Positions 26,336-34,843 of a stretch of 64,000 nucleotides of DNA are shown here, piece by piece. Position numbers and translations under genes: made by a program. Where the stretch lies: NCBI GenBank assembly GCA_965214335.1, contig CBDCBO010000005.1, forward strand, positions 310,001 through 374,000. Direction: 5' to 3'. Source of the stretch: Velthaea sp965214335 (GTDB lineage Bacteria > Vulcanimicrobiota > Vulcanimicrobiia > Vulcanimicrobiales > Vulcanimicrobiaceae). Below the pieces are notes generated by a model. That model was not told where the DNA came from and made no database searches. It saw only the letters and a list, made by a program, of their open reading frames with translations. Position 1 is the first letter of the stretch. Each line of letters opens with the position of its first letter.

Positions 26336-27361
26336 TTAGGCTCGTCCCGCGCAGGCCATCTCCCAGCCCAGCCGGGCAAGGTGCGGGGTTGCTGCCGCGC
26401 GTGCCGCCGCTTCCGGGCCTCCCGACGCGTTGCCCAGCGCGATCCGGTGAGCGATGCCTTGCATGATTCCCGCGCTGCGAAAATACGCCAATGCGAGGTA
26501 GAAATGCAGGCCGTCCGGCAACGGCCGGCGGGCGGCGGCGCAGTAAACGGCAACGAGCGCGTCGGCGCTCGGGATGCCGTCCACCTGGGCCAGTGCGGTG
26601 CTGCCGCCCATGCCGCGCAACACGTCGAGCGGCATAGCGTGCATCAAGACGGCATAGGCCACATCGAGCAACGGGTCACCGATAGTGGACAGCTCCCAAT
26701 CCAGAACGCCGATCGGGCGCGGTTCGGTCGGCGCGAATAGGATGTTGCCGAGGCGGTAATCACCGTGTGCGATCGCCGCTTCCTCGCTCGCGGGAATGTT
26801 CGCTGGTAACCACTCGATGAGCGCATCCATGCTCGGAATAACGCCCGTCTGACTCGCGCGGTATTGTTTGGTCCAACGCGCGACTTGGCGTGCCAGATAC
26901 CCTTGCGCGCGGCCGAAATCGCTCAAACCGGCGGTGTGGAAATCGACGGCGTGCAACGCTGCCAGCGTGGTAAACGCCGACTCATATAGCTCGCGACGGT
27001 CGGCGGGCGGCACGTTCGGCAGCGCCGGATCGGTGAACACGCGCCCGTCTAAATATTCCATGACATAGAACGGCGTTCCGATGACCGAGCGGTCTTGGCA
27101 CAGGATGACGGTGCGCGGAACCGGCACGGGCGTTAATTCGAGCGCGTGCAAAACGCGATATTCGCGTTCGATTTGATGTGCCGACGGCAGCAGCGGACCG
27201 GCCGGTTTCATCCGCAGCACGTAGCGTCCGGCCGCGTGTTCGAGCGCGTACGTCGGGTTCGATTGACCGCCGGCAAAACGCCGCAGCGTCAGCGGACCTT
27301 CGATCGATGGTAGCCGCGGTTTGAGCCACCCCAGCAACGCCGCAGTGTCGATAGAAGACAT
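26336..27361 (-). CDS. Phosphotransferase family protein (aminoglycoside phosphotransferase fold)
   Basis: 341 residues of the APH/choline-kinase fold of the type often found beside acyl-CoA dehydrogenases. Catalytic loop HGDYRLGNILF and metal-binding LDWELSTIGDPLLDVA are intact; the N-lobe has RFAGGQSNPTYAL and the Lys-bearing YVLRMKPAG. GGAG lies just before the ATG. An SDR gene and a 3-hydroxyacyl-CoA dehydrogenase gene lie within 3 kb, which fits a role in acyl or alcohol metabolism, but this is inference. Antibiotic resistance is unlikely for this subfamily. Confidence 0.85.
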   Translation of the reverse strand: MSSIDTAALLGWLKPRLPSIEGPLTLRRFAGGQSNPTYALEHAAGRYVLRMKPAGPLLPSAHQIEREYRVLHALELTPVPVPRTVILCQDRSVIGTPFYVMEYLDGRVFTDPALPNVPPADRRELYESAFTTLAALHAVDFHTAGLSDFGRAQGYLARQVARWTKQYRASQTGVIPSMDALIEWLPANIPASEEAAIAHGDYRLGNILFAPTEPRPIGVLDWELSTIGDPLLDVAYAVLMHAMPLDVLRGMGGSTALAQVDGIPSADALVAVYCAAARRPLPDGLHFYLALAYFRSAGIMQGIAHRIALGNASGGPEAAARAAATPHLARLGWEMACAGRA

Positions 27362-27403
27362 GTGCTCCGGCCTGCGCGTTGCGGCTGCGGAATTCCGCTT
27401 TGG

Positions 27404-27817
27404 CTACGCGTAGAGCGACGCGATGAGATCCAATTCCGCGAGCAAGTCGCGCTCCGACGGACCGCCTTTCCAGGTCCGCAGTAAGCCATCGAGATCGACC
27501 TCGAAATTCGGATCGATACCGTCGACGAACGGTTTGCCGGGCGCCGCCACGTCCGAGGTGTGACTACCCGTCACCAACGCGTCGTCTTCGCGGCGCTGAA
27601 ATTCTTCGATGACGCTCAAAATAATCGAATCTAACGTATCGGCGAAATAGTCCTCGATCGAAAGTCCGGATTCGGTCGGCCGCACGCGCGGCGTGCCGAT
27701 GATACCCGTAGTGACGCAAGCAATCGTCGTACCGGCAACCATCGCGCCGAAGCCGGCTTCATCGATGATAAAATCACTGCTAATCGAAATTGGCGCCGGC
27801 GTGGGATCTTTGAACAT
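27404..27817 (-). CDS. Acidic hypothetical protein
   Basis: 137 residues, strongly acidic. An N-terminal segment resembles a short hydrophobic stretch (GFGAMVAGTTIACVTTGIIG), possibly a membrane anchor or buried helix; the remainder is helical and acidic (YFADTLDSIILSVIEEFQRRED, DLLAELDLIASLYA). AGGAG lies 5 bases before the second of two tandem ATGs. No family recognised. Divergent from the SDR gene. Confidence 0.6.
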   Translation of the reverse strand: MFKDPTPAPISISSDFIIDEAGFGAMVAGTTIACVTTGIIGTPRVRPTESGLSIEDYFADTLDSIILSVIEEFQRREDDALVTGSHTSDVAAPGKPFVDGIDPNFEVDLDGLLRTWKGGPSERDLLAELDLIASLYA

Positions 27818-27874
27818 CATTGCTCCTTTGACAGTGGTGCGGCAGCCGGTTTGGTTGTGTTTGCTGCACGGTAA

Positions 27875-27888
27875 TAGCTTACAAGCTA
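27875..27888. promoter_or_regulatory. Small palindrome in a divergent promoter region
   Basis: TAGCTT-AC-AAGCTA is a perfect 6+6 inverted repeat in the A+T-rich 250-base space between a leftward and a rightward gene, a fitting place for an operator. The regulator is unknown. Confidence 0.35.
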
Positions 27889-28067
27889 AGGAGTTTGGTT
27901 TGAAAGACTGTTGCGTTACGCTAGCGTCAAATCAGCACAAGCTTAACGCTTATCGCTCGTACGGTACGTTATTGTCGTTGCAGTTGTTTGGTTAATTACC
28001 ATGTTGAAATCAATCTTCGCCGGGCGGAAGTGGTTACCGGCCGTTGCGTGGAAAATGCGATGACGTA

Positions 28068-28832
28068 ATGTTCGATCTTACCGGCAAAGTCGCAATCATC
28101 ACCGGCTCCTCGCGCGGCATCGGCCGGGCCATCGCCGAGCGCATGGCGGAATTCGGTGCCGGCGTCGTTATTTCGAGCCGCACGGCTCAGACCTGCGAAG
28201 CGGTAGCGCAAACGATTCGCGATCGCGGCGGCAACGCGATTGCGCACGCGGCGTCGATCGCCGACAAAGCCGCACTGCAGGGTCTCGTCGACCGCACCTT
28301 AGCGAACTTTGGCCACATCGACATACTGGTGTGCAACGCTGCGGTCAATCCGTACTACGGTCCGCTGGCGGGCATGAGCGATGCGGTATTCGACAAAATC
28401 ATGCACAGTAACGTCCGCAGCAATGTGTGGTTGTGCAACATGGTCATTCCGCACATGGCAGAGCGTAACGACGGTAGCGTCATTCTCATCTCCAGTATTG
28501 CCGGACTTGGCGGCAGCACGTCGCTGGGTGCGTATGGCATCTCGAAGGCGGCCGATATCGCGCTGGTGCGCAACTTGGCTGTCGAGTGGGGACCGCGCAA
28601 CGTCCGAGTCAATGCGCTCGCGCCGGCCATCATACGAACCGACTTCGCGAAGCGGTTGTGGGACGACCCGGCGATTTACGCGCGCGCGATTGCGCAGTAT
28701 CCGCTGCGGCGAATCGGTGAACCCGATGAAATTGCCGGTGCGGCGGTGTTTCTCGCGGCACGCGCGGGCGGTTTCATCACCGGCCAAACGCTGGTCATTG
28801 ATGGCGGCGTCACGTGCGTCGGCTCGGTGTAG
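28068..28832 (+). CDS. Short-chain dehydrogenase/reductase
   Basis: 254 residues, classical SDR: TGSSRGIGRA cofactor loop, NAAV, catalytic Ser in ISSIAG, Tyr-x-x-x-Lys in AYGISKAAD, and closing ITGQTLVIDGG. Arg in the second strand (SSRTAQ) suggests NADP preference. The ATG at 28068 begins at the family N-terminus. The substrate is unknown; the adjacent convergent 3-hydroxyacyl-CoA dehydrogenase hints at acyl-CoA metabolism. The 3' end overlaps that gene by 23 bases. Confidence 0.9.
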   Translation: MFDLTGKVAIITGSSRGIGRAIAERMAEFGAGVVISSRTAQTCEAVAQTIRDRGGNAIAHAASIADKAALQGLVDRTLANFGHIDILVCNAAVNPYYGPLAGMSDAVFDKIMHSNVRSNVWLCNMVIPHMAERNDGSVILISSIAGLGGSTSLGAYGISKAADIALVRNLAVEWGPRNVRVNALAPAIIRTDFAKRLWDDPAIYARAIAQYPLRRIGEPDEIAGAAVFLAARAGGFITGQTLVIDGGVTCVGSV

Positions 28833-30162
28833 CCGGTGTCGCGCCGGTGAACCGTTCGCCGGCCGCCGCTAACCGGGCGAGCAGCGGCGCCGGCGTCCAG
28901 TCGTCGCCGTGGACGTGGGCCAACGCCTGCATGTCGGCGACAACGGCCGCTAGACCGACGCCGTCGGCGTAATACAGCGGACCGCCGCGTGCGGCCGGAA
29001 AACCGTAGCCGTGCACCCAGACCAGATCGATGTCGCCGGCTCGCTCGGCGATGCCGTCGGCCAGCAGTGCCGCCGCCTCATTTACTAACGCGTACACGCA
29101 TCGGATGACTATTTCGCGATCGGTAATGGGCCGGCGGGCGATCCCCGCATCGCGCGACGCATCGAGGATCAAGCGAGTCACGAGCGGATCGGTGTGTGGT
29201 ACGCGACTGCCGGCAGCGTAGCGATAGTAACCGGCACCGCTTTTCTGACCGAAGCGTCCAAGTTCGCACAACCGGTCGGCGATGCACGAATAGCGCCCGG
29301 CCGGAGGCCGCTGTGCGTTGCGCCGCCGGCGAACGCGCCAGCCGATATCGAGCCCGGCCAGATCGCTCACCGCGAACGGCCCCATCGCAAAGCCGAACGC
29401 CCGTAGCGCCCCGTCGACCTCGTGCGGCAAGGCGCCGTCCTCGAGCAGAAACTCGGCTTGACGGCGAAACCGATAGAGCATGCGATTGCCGATGAACCCG
29501 TCGGCATTTCCCGCGATGACGCCGATCTTGCCCAGCTGGCGGCTCAAGCCGGCCGCTGCCGCCATCGTTTTGGCGCTCGTGGCCGCGCCGCGGACGATTT
29601 CGAGTAGCGGCATGATGTGCGCCGGACTAAAAAAGTGAAGCCCGAAAACGTGTTCCGGCCGGGTCGTCGCGGCGCCCAGCGCGTCGATATCGAGCGTCGA
29701 GGTGTTGCTGGCCAGCAACGTGTGCGGCCGGGTCGCCCGGTCGAGCGCCTCGAAGACGTTTCGCTTAACGTCGAGATCCTCAACGACGGCTTCAATGACG
29801 AGGTCGACGGCGTGTAGCCCGGCGTCGATGCCGGCGACGAACGTAATGTGTGCTTGCTGGCTCAGCGCGACCGGGGCCGGCACTCGGCCTTTGGCGACGG
29901 CGCCGGCGTAGGTGCGCTCGATCGTTGCTCGGGCGCGTTCCCGTTGCGCGGCGTCCGGTTCGACCACGGTTACCGCGATGTGCGCCGCCGCCAAGGCGAG
30001 TGCGATGCCCGTTCCCATCGTCCCGCCGCCGATGACGGCGGCCGCGGCGACCGGCCGAGGCGCTGACCCGAGCGGTCCGGCGGTTGGGAGCGCGGCGGCC
30101 CGGGCCGCCTCGAGATAGCGGCGGGCGTCGTCGCCGGAAGCCGGCGGTAGCGCAACAGACAT
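28810..30162 (-). CDS. 3-hydroxyacyl-CoA dehydrogenase without a hydratase domain
   Basis: About 450 residues. Residues about 40-220 are the NAD-binding domain (VIGGGTMGTGIALALA; catalytic His in GLHFFSPAHIMPLLEIV; SNTSTLDI); two copies of the C-terminal helical domain follow (about 225-320 and 345-440), as in FadB/FadJ. Those enzymes are near 700 residues with an N-terminal enoyl-CoA hydratase domain, which is absent here; the protein begins at what looks like the linker helix (DDARRYLEAARAAALP). It oxidises 3-hydroxyacyl-CoA with NAD in beta-oxidation or a related route. ATG at 30162 or GTG at 30177 may start it. Confidence 0.85.
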   Translation of the reverse strand: MSVALPPASGDDARRYLEAARAAALPTAGPLGSAPRPVAAAAVIGGGTMGTGIALALAAAHIAVTVVEPDAAQRERARATIERTYAGAVAKGRVPAPVALSQQAHITFVAGIDAGLHAVDLVIEAVVEDLDVKRNVFEALDRATRPHTLLASNTSTLDIDALGAATTRPEHVFGLHFFSPAHIMPLLEIVRGAATSAKTMAAAAGLSRQLGKIGVIAGNADGFIGNRMLYRFRRQAEFLLEDGALPHEVDGALRAFGFAMGPFAVSDLAGLDIGWRVRRRRNAQRPPAGRYSCIADRLCELGRFGQKSGAGYYRYAAGSRVPHTDPLVTRLILDASRDAGIARRPITDREIVIRCVYALVNEAAALLADGIAERAGDIDLVWVHGYGFPAARGGPLYYADGVGLAAVVADMQALAHVHGDDWTPAPLLARLAAAGERFTGATPATPSRRT

Positions 30163-30208
30163 GCTCCGGTCTTGCACCGGTCGAATCGTCGACCTCCCGG
30201 CGGCGGAC

Positions 30209-30237
30209 TAGCCAGCGAACACCGGACGCGGTATACT
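30209..30237 (+). promoter_or_regulatory. Promoter of the rpsR-rplI-lonC-dnaB operon
   Basis: TAGCCA (30209-30214), 17 bases, TATACT (30232-30237): a reasonable sigma70-type promoter. The predicted start is near 30244, giving a leader of about 140 bases before rpsR. Confidence 0.6.
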
Positions 30238-30257
30238 CTGGAGCGAGCCTGAGAAGC

Positions 30258-30294
30258 GATCCCGAGCAGTCGTACCTGCTTGGGATCATTTTTT
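30258..30294 (+). terminator. Intrinsic terminator hairpin inside the rpsR leader (attenuator candidate)
   Basis: GATCCCGAGCAG pairs with CTGCTTGGGATC over 12 bases (one G-U), loop TCGTAC, followed by six T (30289-30294). It lies downstream of the operon promoter and upstream of rpsR, with no rightward gene ending nearby, so it most likely stops transcription early in the leader. Confidence 0.75.
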
Positions 30295-30300
30295 GGGAAA

Positions 30301-30366
30301 ATCCGCCCTTTTGGCGGTCGTCCCGGCGGGACGTGTGTAGGGGCGCTTGGGCGCCCGTCACCCACC
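30301..30366 (+). promoter_or_regulatory. Structured 5' leader segment before rpsR
   Basis: After the terminator hairpin come three short GC-rich stem-loops: CCGCC/GGCGG, GTCCC/GGGAC and GGGCGC/GCGCCC. Such a compact leader before a ribosomal-protein gene suggests autoregulation by an r-protein. I cannot match it to a known leader family by eye. Confidence 0.45.
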
Positions 30367-30384
30367 TACATGAAAGTAGAACGT

Positions 30385-30639
30385 ATGCCTGTTACCAAGA
30401 AACGCGTCGGAGCTGCGAAAAAAGAGCGCCGCCCCAAGCGCAAAGTGTGCAACTTCTGTGCTGACAAGTTGCCCGACATCAACTATAAAGATGCGACGCG
30501 TTTGCGTAAATATATTAGCGAGCGCGGCAAGATTCTGCCGCGCCGCATCTCGGGCAACTGCGCCCGTCATCAGCGCGGCTTGACCGTCGCGGTCAAACGT
30601 GCGCGCATCATCGCCTTTCTGCCGTTTGCTTCCGATTAA
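30385..30639 (+). CDS. rpsR: 30S ribosomal protein bS18, zinc-binding form
   Basis: 84 residues of the small-subunit protein S18. The core KDATRLRKYISERGKILPRR is unmistakable. CNFCADK plus GNCARH gives the four-ligand zinc pattern of the C+ type. ATG 30385 gives the usual N-terminus; an in-frame ATG at 30370 is also possible, and neither has a good Shine-Dalgarno site. First gene of rpsR-rplI-lonC-dnaB. The usual upstream partners rpsF and ssb are not here. Confidence 0.95.
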   Translation: MPVTKKRVGAAKKERRPKRKVCNFCADKLPDINYKDATRLRKYISERGKILPRRISGNCARHQRGLTVAVKRARIIAFLPFASD

Positions 30640-30661
30640 CCGAAGGATCTCAACTCAAACT

Positions 30662-31111
30662 ATGAAAGTCATTCTGCTCGACGACGTCGCGTCGCTCGGC
30701 AAGCGCGGGGCCGTCGTCAATGTGGCCGATGGATACGCGAATAATTATCTGTTCCGTCGCGATCTGGCCGCCGAGGCATCCGGCGGCGCGCTCAAGATGC
30801 TCGAGCAGCAAAACCGGGCGAAGCAGCGCCGCCAGGCGGAAGAAGTTGCGAACGCGCGTGAAGTCGCCGAGCAGCTCGAAGCCATGGTGCTCAAAGTCGG
30901 CGCCAAAGCCGGCGGCAACGGTCGCCTCTTCGGTACGGTGACCAACGCCCAAGTGGCCGACGCGATTCACGCTCAGCTCAATGTCGCGATCGATCGTCAC
31001 AAGATCGAAATGAAAGACGGCATCAAGGCGCTGGGCACGTACCCGGTGCAAATCCGGCTCGGCAACAACATCATCGCGAAGACGTCGGTACAGGTCGTAA
31101 ACCAAAGCTAG
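30662..31111 (+). CDS. rplI: 50S ribosomal protein bL9
   Basis: 149 residues, standard length. N-terminal domain MKVILLDDVASLGKRGAVVNV with YANNYLFRRDLA is the L9 signature, followed by the long connecting helix (about 45-80) and the C-terminal domain with the glycine-rich GNGRLFGTVTNAQVADAI. AAGGATC precedes the start. 22 bases after rpsR, so co-transcribed. Confidence 0.97.
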   Translation: MKVILLDDVASLGKRGAVVNVADGYANNYLFRRDLAAEASGGALKMLEQQNRAKQRRQAEEVANAREVAEQLEAMVLKVGAKAGGNGRLFGTVTNAQVADAIHAQLNVAIDRHKIEMKDGIKALGTYPVQIRLGNNIIAKTSVQVVNQS

Positions 31112-31112
31112 C

Positions 31113-33062
31113 GTGGCGGCGTCCGAAGAGAACCCGCACGTCGGGCGCTTTCGCCGCAAGTACGGTGGAGATGAGGGGATGCGGCGCGAGATCGCCGCGC
31201 TCTTCGACGTCCTTTCCGTCGCGCTGGGTCCCGAAAAGGTAGTACTGCGAGCCGGTAAATTGGGCACGCTCAAACAGATGCGCTCGACGGCCGTCGGCGA
31301 CCGGCTGTTAGCGTTACAGCGGCTCGTTTTCGAGGATCCGACGATCGAGAAGGTACCGGCCCGGCCGCAGTATCGCGCGGTGATCGCCGAGATCGAAGAT
31401 GCGCTGGCGGACCTCGTCGCGCAACGGAACGTCGAAGAGAATTTGGAGCGCAAGATCAACGCCAAGATGCTCGTGCGGCATCAGGAGTATTTGCGCGACC
31501 TCAAGCTCGAGGCGCTGCGCGAAGAAGCCGGACCCGAAACGCCCGCGACGCAACGCAAGCTCGACGATCTCAACGCACTCGACGGCCGCAAACTCAACAC
31601 CGCGGCACTCGACGTGCTGCGGCCGCGCGTGCTCGCGGAAATCGTCGGTCAGGAAGCCGCGATTCGTGCGCTGTTGGCCAAGATGGCGTCGCCCTATCCG
31701 CAGCACGTGATTCTGTACGGACCGCCCGGCGTCGGCAAAACGACCGTCGCGCGACTTGCGCTCGAACGAGCGAAGGCTCGCGCGCACGCACCATTCGCTG
31801 CCGATGCGCCCTTCGTCGAAGCCAGTGGAACGACGTTGCGCTACGATCACCGCGAGACGACGAATCCGCTGCTCGGCAGCGTACACGATCCGATTTATCA
31901 GGGTTCGCGGCGTGAATTCGCCGAAGGCGGTATTCCGGAGCCCAAACTCGGACTGGTGACGCGCGCGCACGGCGGCGTACTGTTCATCGATGAAATCGGC
32001 GAAATGGACGCGACGATGCAAACCAAGTTGCTCAAGGTGCTCGAAGATAAGCGCGTCACGTTCGAATCATCGTATTACGACGAGCACGATCCCGGCGTGC
32101 CGGCTTACGTGAAGAAGTTATTTGCCGACGGCGCACCGGCCGACTTCATTCTGATCGGCGCGACGACGCGCGACCCGGATGCGATCGACGCGGCCATTCG
32201 ATCGCGCTGCGCGGCGGTGTACTTCGAGCCGCTCACGCAACTGCAAGTCGTTCGCATCGTCCAGGAAGCCGCCGAGCGGCTCGGCACCAAGATCGCCAAA
32301 ACCGTTCCCGCGTTGATCGCGTCGTACACGATCGAGGGCCGCAAAGCGGTTCAAATACTAGCCGATGCCCACGGTCATGCGCTCTATCGACAGGGCGCGA
32401 AGAATCGCACGTTGACGGTGCGCGACGAAGACGTGATCGACGTCGTGCAAGCGGGCCGGCTGGCACAGCATACGCTGGCCCGAGCACGCCGCGGTAAGGA
32501 ACTGGGCAAAATGCACGGCTTGGGCGTCATGCATTACGTCGGATCGATCATCGAGATCGAGGCAGCCGCGTTCCCGGCGCGCGAAGCGCGTAAGGGTGCG
32601 GTGCGCTTCAACGATACCGCCGGATCGATGTCGCGCGATTCGGTCTTCAACGCGACGGCCGTCGTGCGCGCGCTGTCCGGTATCGATCCGGCCGATTACG
32701 ATCTGCACGTCAACGTCGTCGGCGGCGGCAACATCGATGGCCCGTCGGCGGGATTGGCGTTCTTTTTGGCTCTGTATTCGGCCTTGACGAAGTCGGCGTT
32801 GCCGCAAGACATCGCGGTGACGGGTGAAGTGTCGATTGCCGGGAGCGTGCGCGCGATCGGCGGTGTGGTGGAGAAGCTGTATGCGGCACGCCAAGCCGGA
32901 ATGCGCGTAATGATCATTCCCAAAGAAAACGCGCGCGAGATCGAAGCGATGCCCGAAGGCATCACGGTCGTACCAGTGACGACGGTGGCTGAGGCGCTCG
33001 CTGCCTGCGGCGTGCAGATTCCGCTGCCGGCGTTAGGGCGGCCCCGGAAGAGCGCGCGATGA
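31113..33062 (+). CDS. lonC: Lon-family ATP-dependent protease, LonC type
   Basis: 649 residues. It lacks the large N-terminal substrate domain of LonA; a helical N-terminal region (1-165) precedes an AAA+ module (Walker A GPPGVGKT near 205, Walker B VLFIDEIGEM) and the S16 protease domain with the Ser545-Lys588 dyad (GPSAGLA, GGVVEKLYAA). This is the architecture called LonC (spore_lon_C). A GTG start one base after the rplI stop and a 4-base overlap with dnaB show tight coupling. Cytoplasmic. Both ATPase and protease sites look intact, unlike some LonC proteins said to lack ATPase activity. Confidence 0.88.
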   Translation: MAASEENPHVGRFRRKYGGDEGMRREIAALFDVLSVALGPEKVVLRAGKLGTLKQMRSTAVGDRLLALQRLVFEDPTIEKVPARPQYRAVIAEIEDALADLVAQRNVEENLERKINAKMLVRHQEYLRDLKLEALREEAGPETPATQRKLDDLNALDGRKLNTAALDVLRPRVLAEIVGQEAAIRALLAKMASPYPQHVILYGPPGVGKTTVARLALERAKARAHAPFAADAPFVEASGTTLRYDHRETTNPLLGSVHDPIYQGSRREFAEGGIPEPKLGLVTRAHGGVLFIDEIGEMDATMQTKLLKVLEDKRVTFESSYYDEHDPGVPAYVKKLFADGAPADFILIGATTRDPDAIDAAIRSRCAAVYFEPLTQLQVVRIVQEAAERLGTKIAKTVPALIASYTIEGRKAVQILADAHGHALYRQGAKNRTLTVRDEDVIDVVQAGRLAQHTLARARRGKELGKMHGLGVMHYVGSIIEIEAAAFPAREARKGAVRFNDTAGSMSRDSVFNATAVVRALSGIDPADYDLHVNVVGGGNIDGPSAGLAFFLALYSALTKSALPQDIAVTGEVSIAGSVRAIGGVVEKLYAARQAGMRVMIIPKENAREIEAMPEGITVVPVTTVAEALAACGVQIPLPALGRPRKSAR

Positions 33063-34432
33063 ACGCACCACAATATCTGCCGGTCATCGATCGTATTCCG
33101 CCGTACAACCACGAGGCCGAAATGGCACTCCTGGGCTCGGTGCTCGTCGATAAAGAGATGATGGCGACCGTCAGCGAGATCGTCCGGGCCGCGGATTTTT
33201 ACGGTCCGCTGCACGAGACGATCTATTTGGCGCTCGTTGCGCTCAACGATCGGGGCGAACCGCTCGACAAAATTTCGCTGTCTGAGGAATTGCGTTCGCG
33301 CGGGATGCTCGACAAGGTCGGCGGCATTGCGTATCTGTCGTCGCTCATGGATACCGTCGCCACGGCGGCGTCGGCCGAATACTACGCCAAGATCGTGCGC
33401 GAGAAAGCGTCGCTGCGGGGGCTCATTCATGCCGGAACGCAAATTACGAAGCTTGGCTACGAGGCGGAGGACGACGTCCCCGCGGCGCTCGATTCGAGCG
33501 AACAAATCGTGTACGAAGTTACCAATCGCGGCACGAAAAAAAGCTTTGCCCCGGTCGGCGATTTGTTACTTGGCGTTTTTCAGGATCTCGAACGGCGGTT
33601 CGAACGCAAAGGCGACCGCACCGGTGTGACGAGCGGTTACCGTGACATCGATGAGTATACCGCCGGCTGGCAGCCGGGCAACTTAGTCATCGTGGCGGCG
33701 CGGCCGGCCATGGGCAAAACCTCGATGGCACTCAATATGGCGGTCGCCGCCGCGAAAGATGAACGCCAGCCCATCGCCATCTTCTCGCTTGAAATGACGA
33801 AGCAAGAACTCGTCGAGCGGTTCATATCATCCGAAGGCCGGCTCGACGCCTCGAAGCTGCGCCGCGGGAATATCAAAGAGAGCGAGTGGGAAACGATTGG
33901 ACGGGCGATGGGTGACTTGCACGACTTGCCCATTTATCTCGACGATTCCGGCTCGGTTACCGTAACGGAAATTCGCAGCCGCTGCCGGCGACTCAAATCG
34001 AGCATCGGGCTCGCCGCGGTGTTCATCGATTATTTGCAGCTCGTGCGGCCGGGCGCCACCGGCGGCCGTAACGTCAATCGCAATGAGGAGTTGTCCGAGA
34101 TCTGCCGCACGCTCAAAGCGACGGCCAAGGATCTGGGTATTCCCATCATCGCACTGGCACAACTCAACCGTGGCGTGGAAGCGCGTCAAGACAAGCGCCC
34201 GATGCTCGCCGATTTGCGTGATTCGGGGGCGATCGAGCAAGAAGCCGACTTAGTGACGTTTCTGTACCGCGACGCGTATTACAATCGCGAAACGACGCCC
34301 GAGCCGGATCTCACCGAATTCATCATCGCCAAGCATCGTAACGGCAAAGTCGGCACGGTGCGGTTGCGGTTCCTCCAAGAGCATACGCTGTTCGTTCCGT
34401 ACGGCGACGAATCGCACTTCGCCGCGCCGTAG
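33059..34432 (+). CDS. dnaB: Replicative DNA helicase DnaB
   Basis: 457 residues, normal length, no intein. The N-terminal helical domain (PPYNHEAEMALLGSVLVD) binds primase; the RecA-like domain has Walker A ARPAMGKTS (about 220), FSLEMTKQEL, and FIDYLQLVRP (Walker B). It unwinds DNA at the fork, loaded at the origin by DnaA/DnaC-type factors (family knowledge). The ATGA overlap with lonC couples translation. Confidence 0.97.
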   Translation: MNAPQYLPVIDRIPPYNHEAEMALLGSVLVDKEMMATVSEIVRAADFYGPLHETIYLALVALNDRGEPLDKISLSEELRSRGMLDKVGGIAYLSSLMDTVATAASAEYYAKIVREKASLRGLIHAGTQITKLGYEAEDDVPAALDSSEQIVYEVTNRGTKKSFAPVGDLLLGVFQDLERRFERKGDRTGVTSGYRDIDEYTAGWQPGNLVIVAARPAMGKTSMALNMAVAAAKDERQPIAIFSLEMTKQELVERFISSEGRLDASKLRRGNIKESEWETIGRAMGDLHDLPIYLDDSGSVTVTEIRSRCRRLKSSIGLAAVFIDYLQLVRPGATGGRNVNRNEELSEICRTLKATAKDLGIPIIALAQLNRGVEARQDKRPMLADLRDSGAIEQEADLVTFLYRDAYYNRETTPEPDLTEFIIAKHRNGKVGTVRLRFLQEHTLFVPYGDESHFAAP

Positions 34433-34511
34433 TTCCCGTTCAAGCAGGCGTGTGAAGTCGGCTTTATCCCGCTTCGCGGTACAGCGCCGTAGCTGCCGCG
34501 AACGCGGCGTT

Positions 34512-34532
34512 CGGGTAACGACGGCGTTGCCC
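34512..34532. other. Stem-loop between dnaB and the next gene
   Basis: CGGGTAACG / CGTTGCCCG pair over 9 bases (one G-U) around loop ACG. No T-run follows, so it is not a classic intrinsic terminator; it may stabilise the dnaB mRNA end. Confidence 0.3.
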
Positions 34533-34591
34533 GATGATCTTCACCGTTTGCGGCGAAGACGATGCTTTTGCAGTCCGTTTCGCGAGGTCAC

Positions 34592-34843
34592 GTGAGCGAG
34601 CATCGTCATCAAACGCCACTGCGTGGCACGAAAGTCACACCGCGGCCGGGGCCTGATAATCCGGACTACCGCGAGGTGAACTACACCTATGCCGGTCGCG
34701 AAGGCCACATTCACGAAGTCGTCACCATCGGTGGCCGCCAACTTGCCAAAGTCGGCTTTGACGATCGCAAGATCGTCTACTACCTGTTGGACGACCTGGA
34801 ACTTGACGACGCGGCGCACAAGCGCACGTTTCACGACCTGTAG
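34592..34843 (+). CDS. Small hypothetical protein
   Basis: About 83 residues. The core is beta-rich (VNYTYAGREGHIHEVVTIGGRQLAKVGFDDRKIVYYLLDDLEL), an SH3-like small barrel pattern. The GTG at 34592 with GAGG four bases before it is preferred over the ATG at 34562, which has no binding site. 159 bases after dnaB, with a hairpin (34512-34532) between. Family unknown. Confidence 0.55.
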   Translation: MSEHRHQTPLRGTKVTPRPGPDNPDYREVNYTYAGREGHIHEVVTIGGRQLAKVGFDDRKIVYYLLDDLELDDAAHKRTFHDL

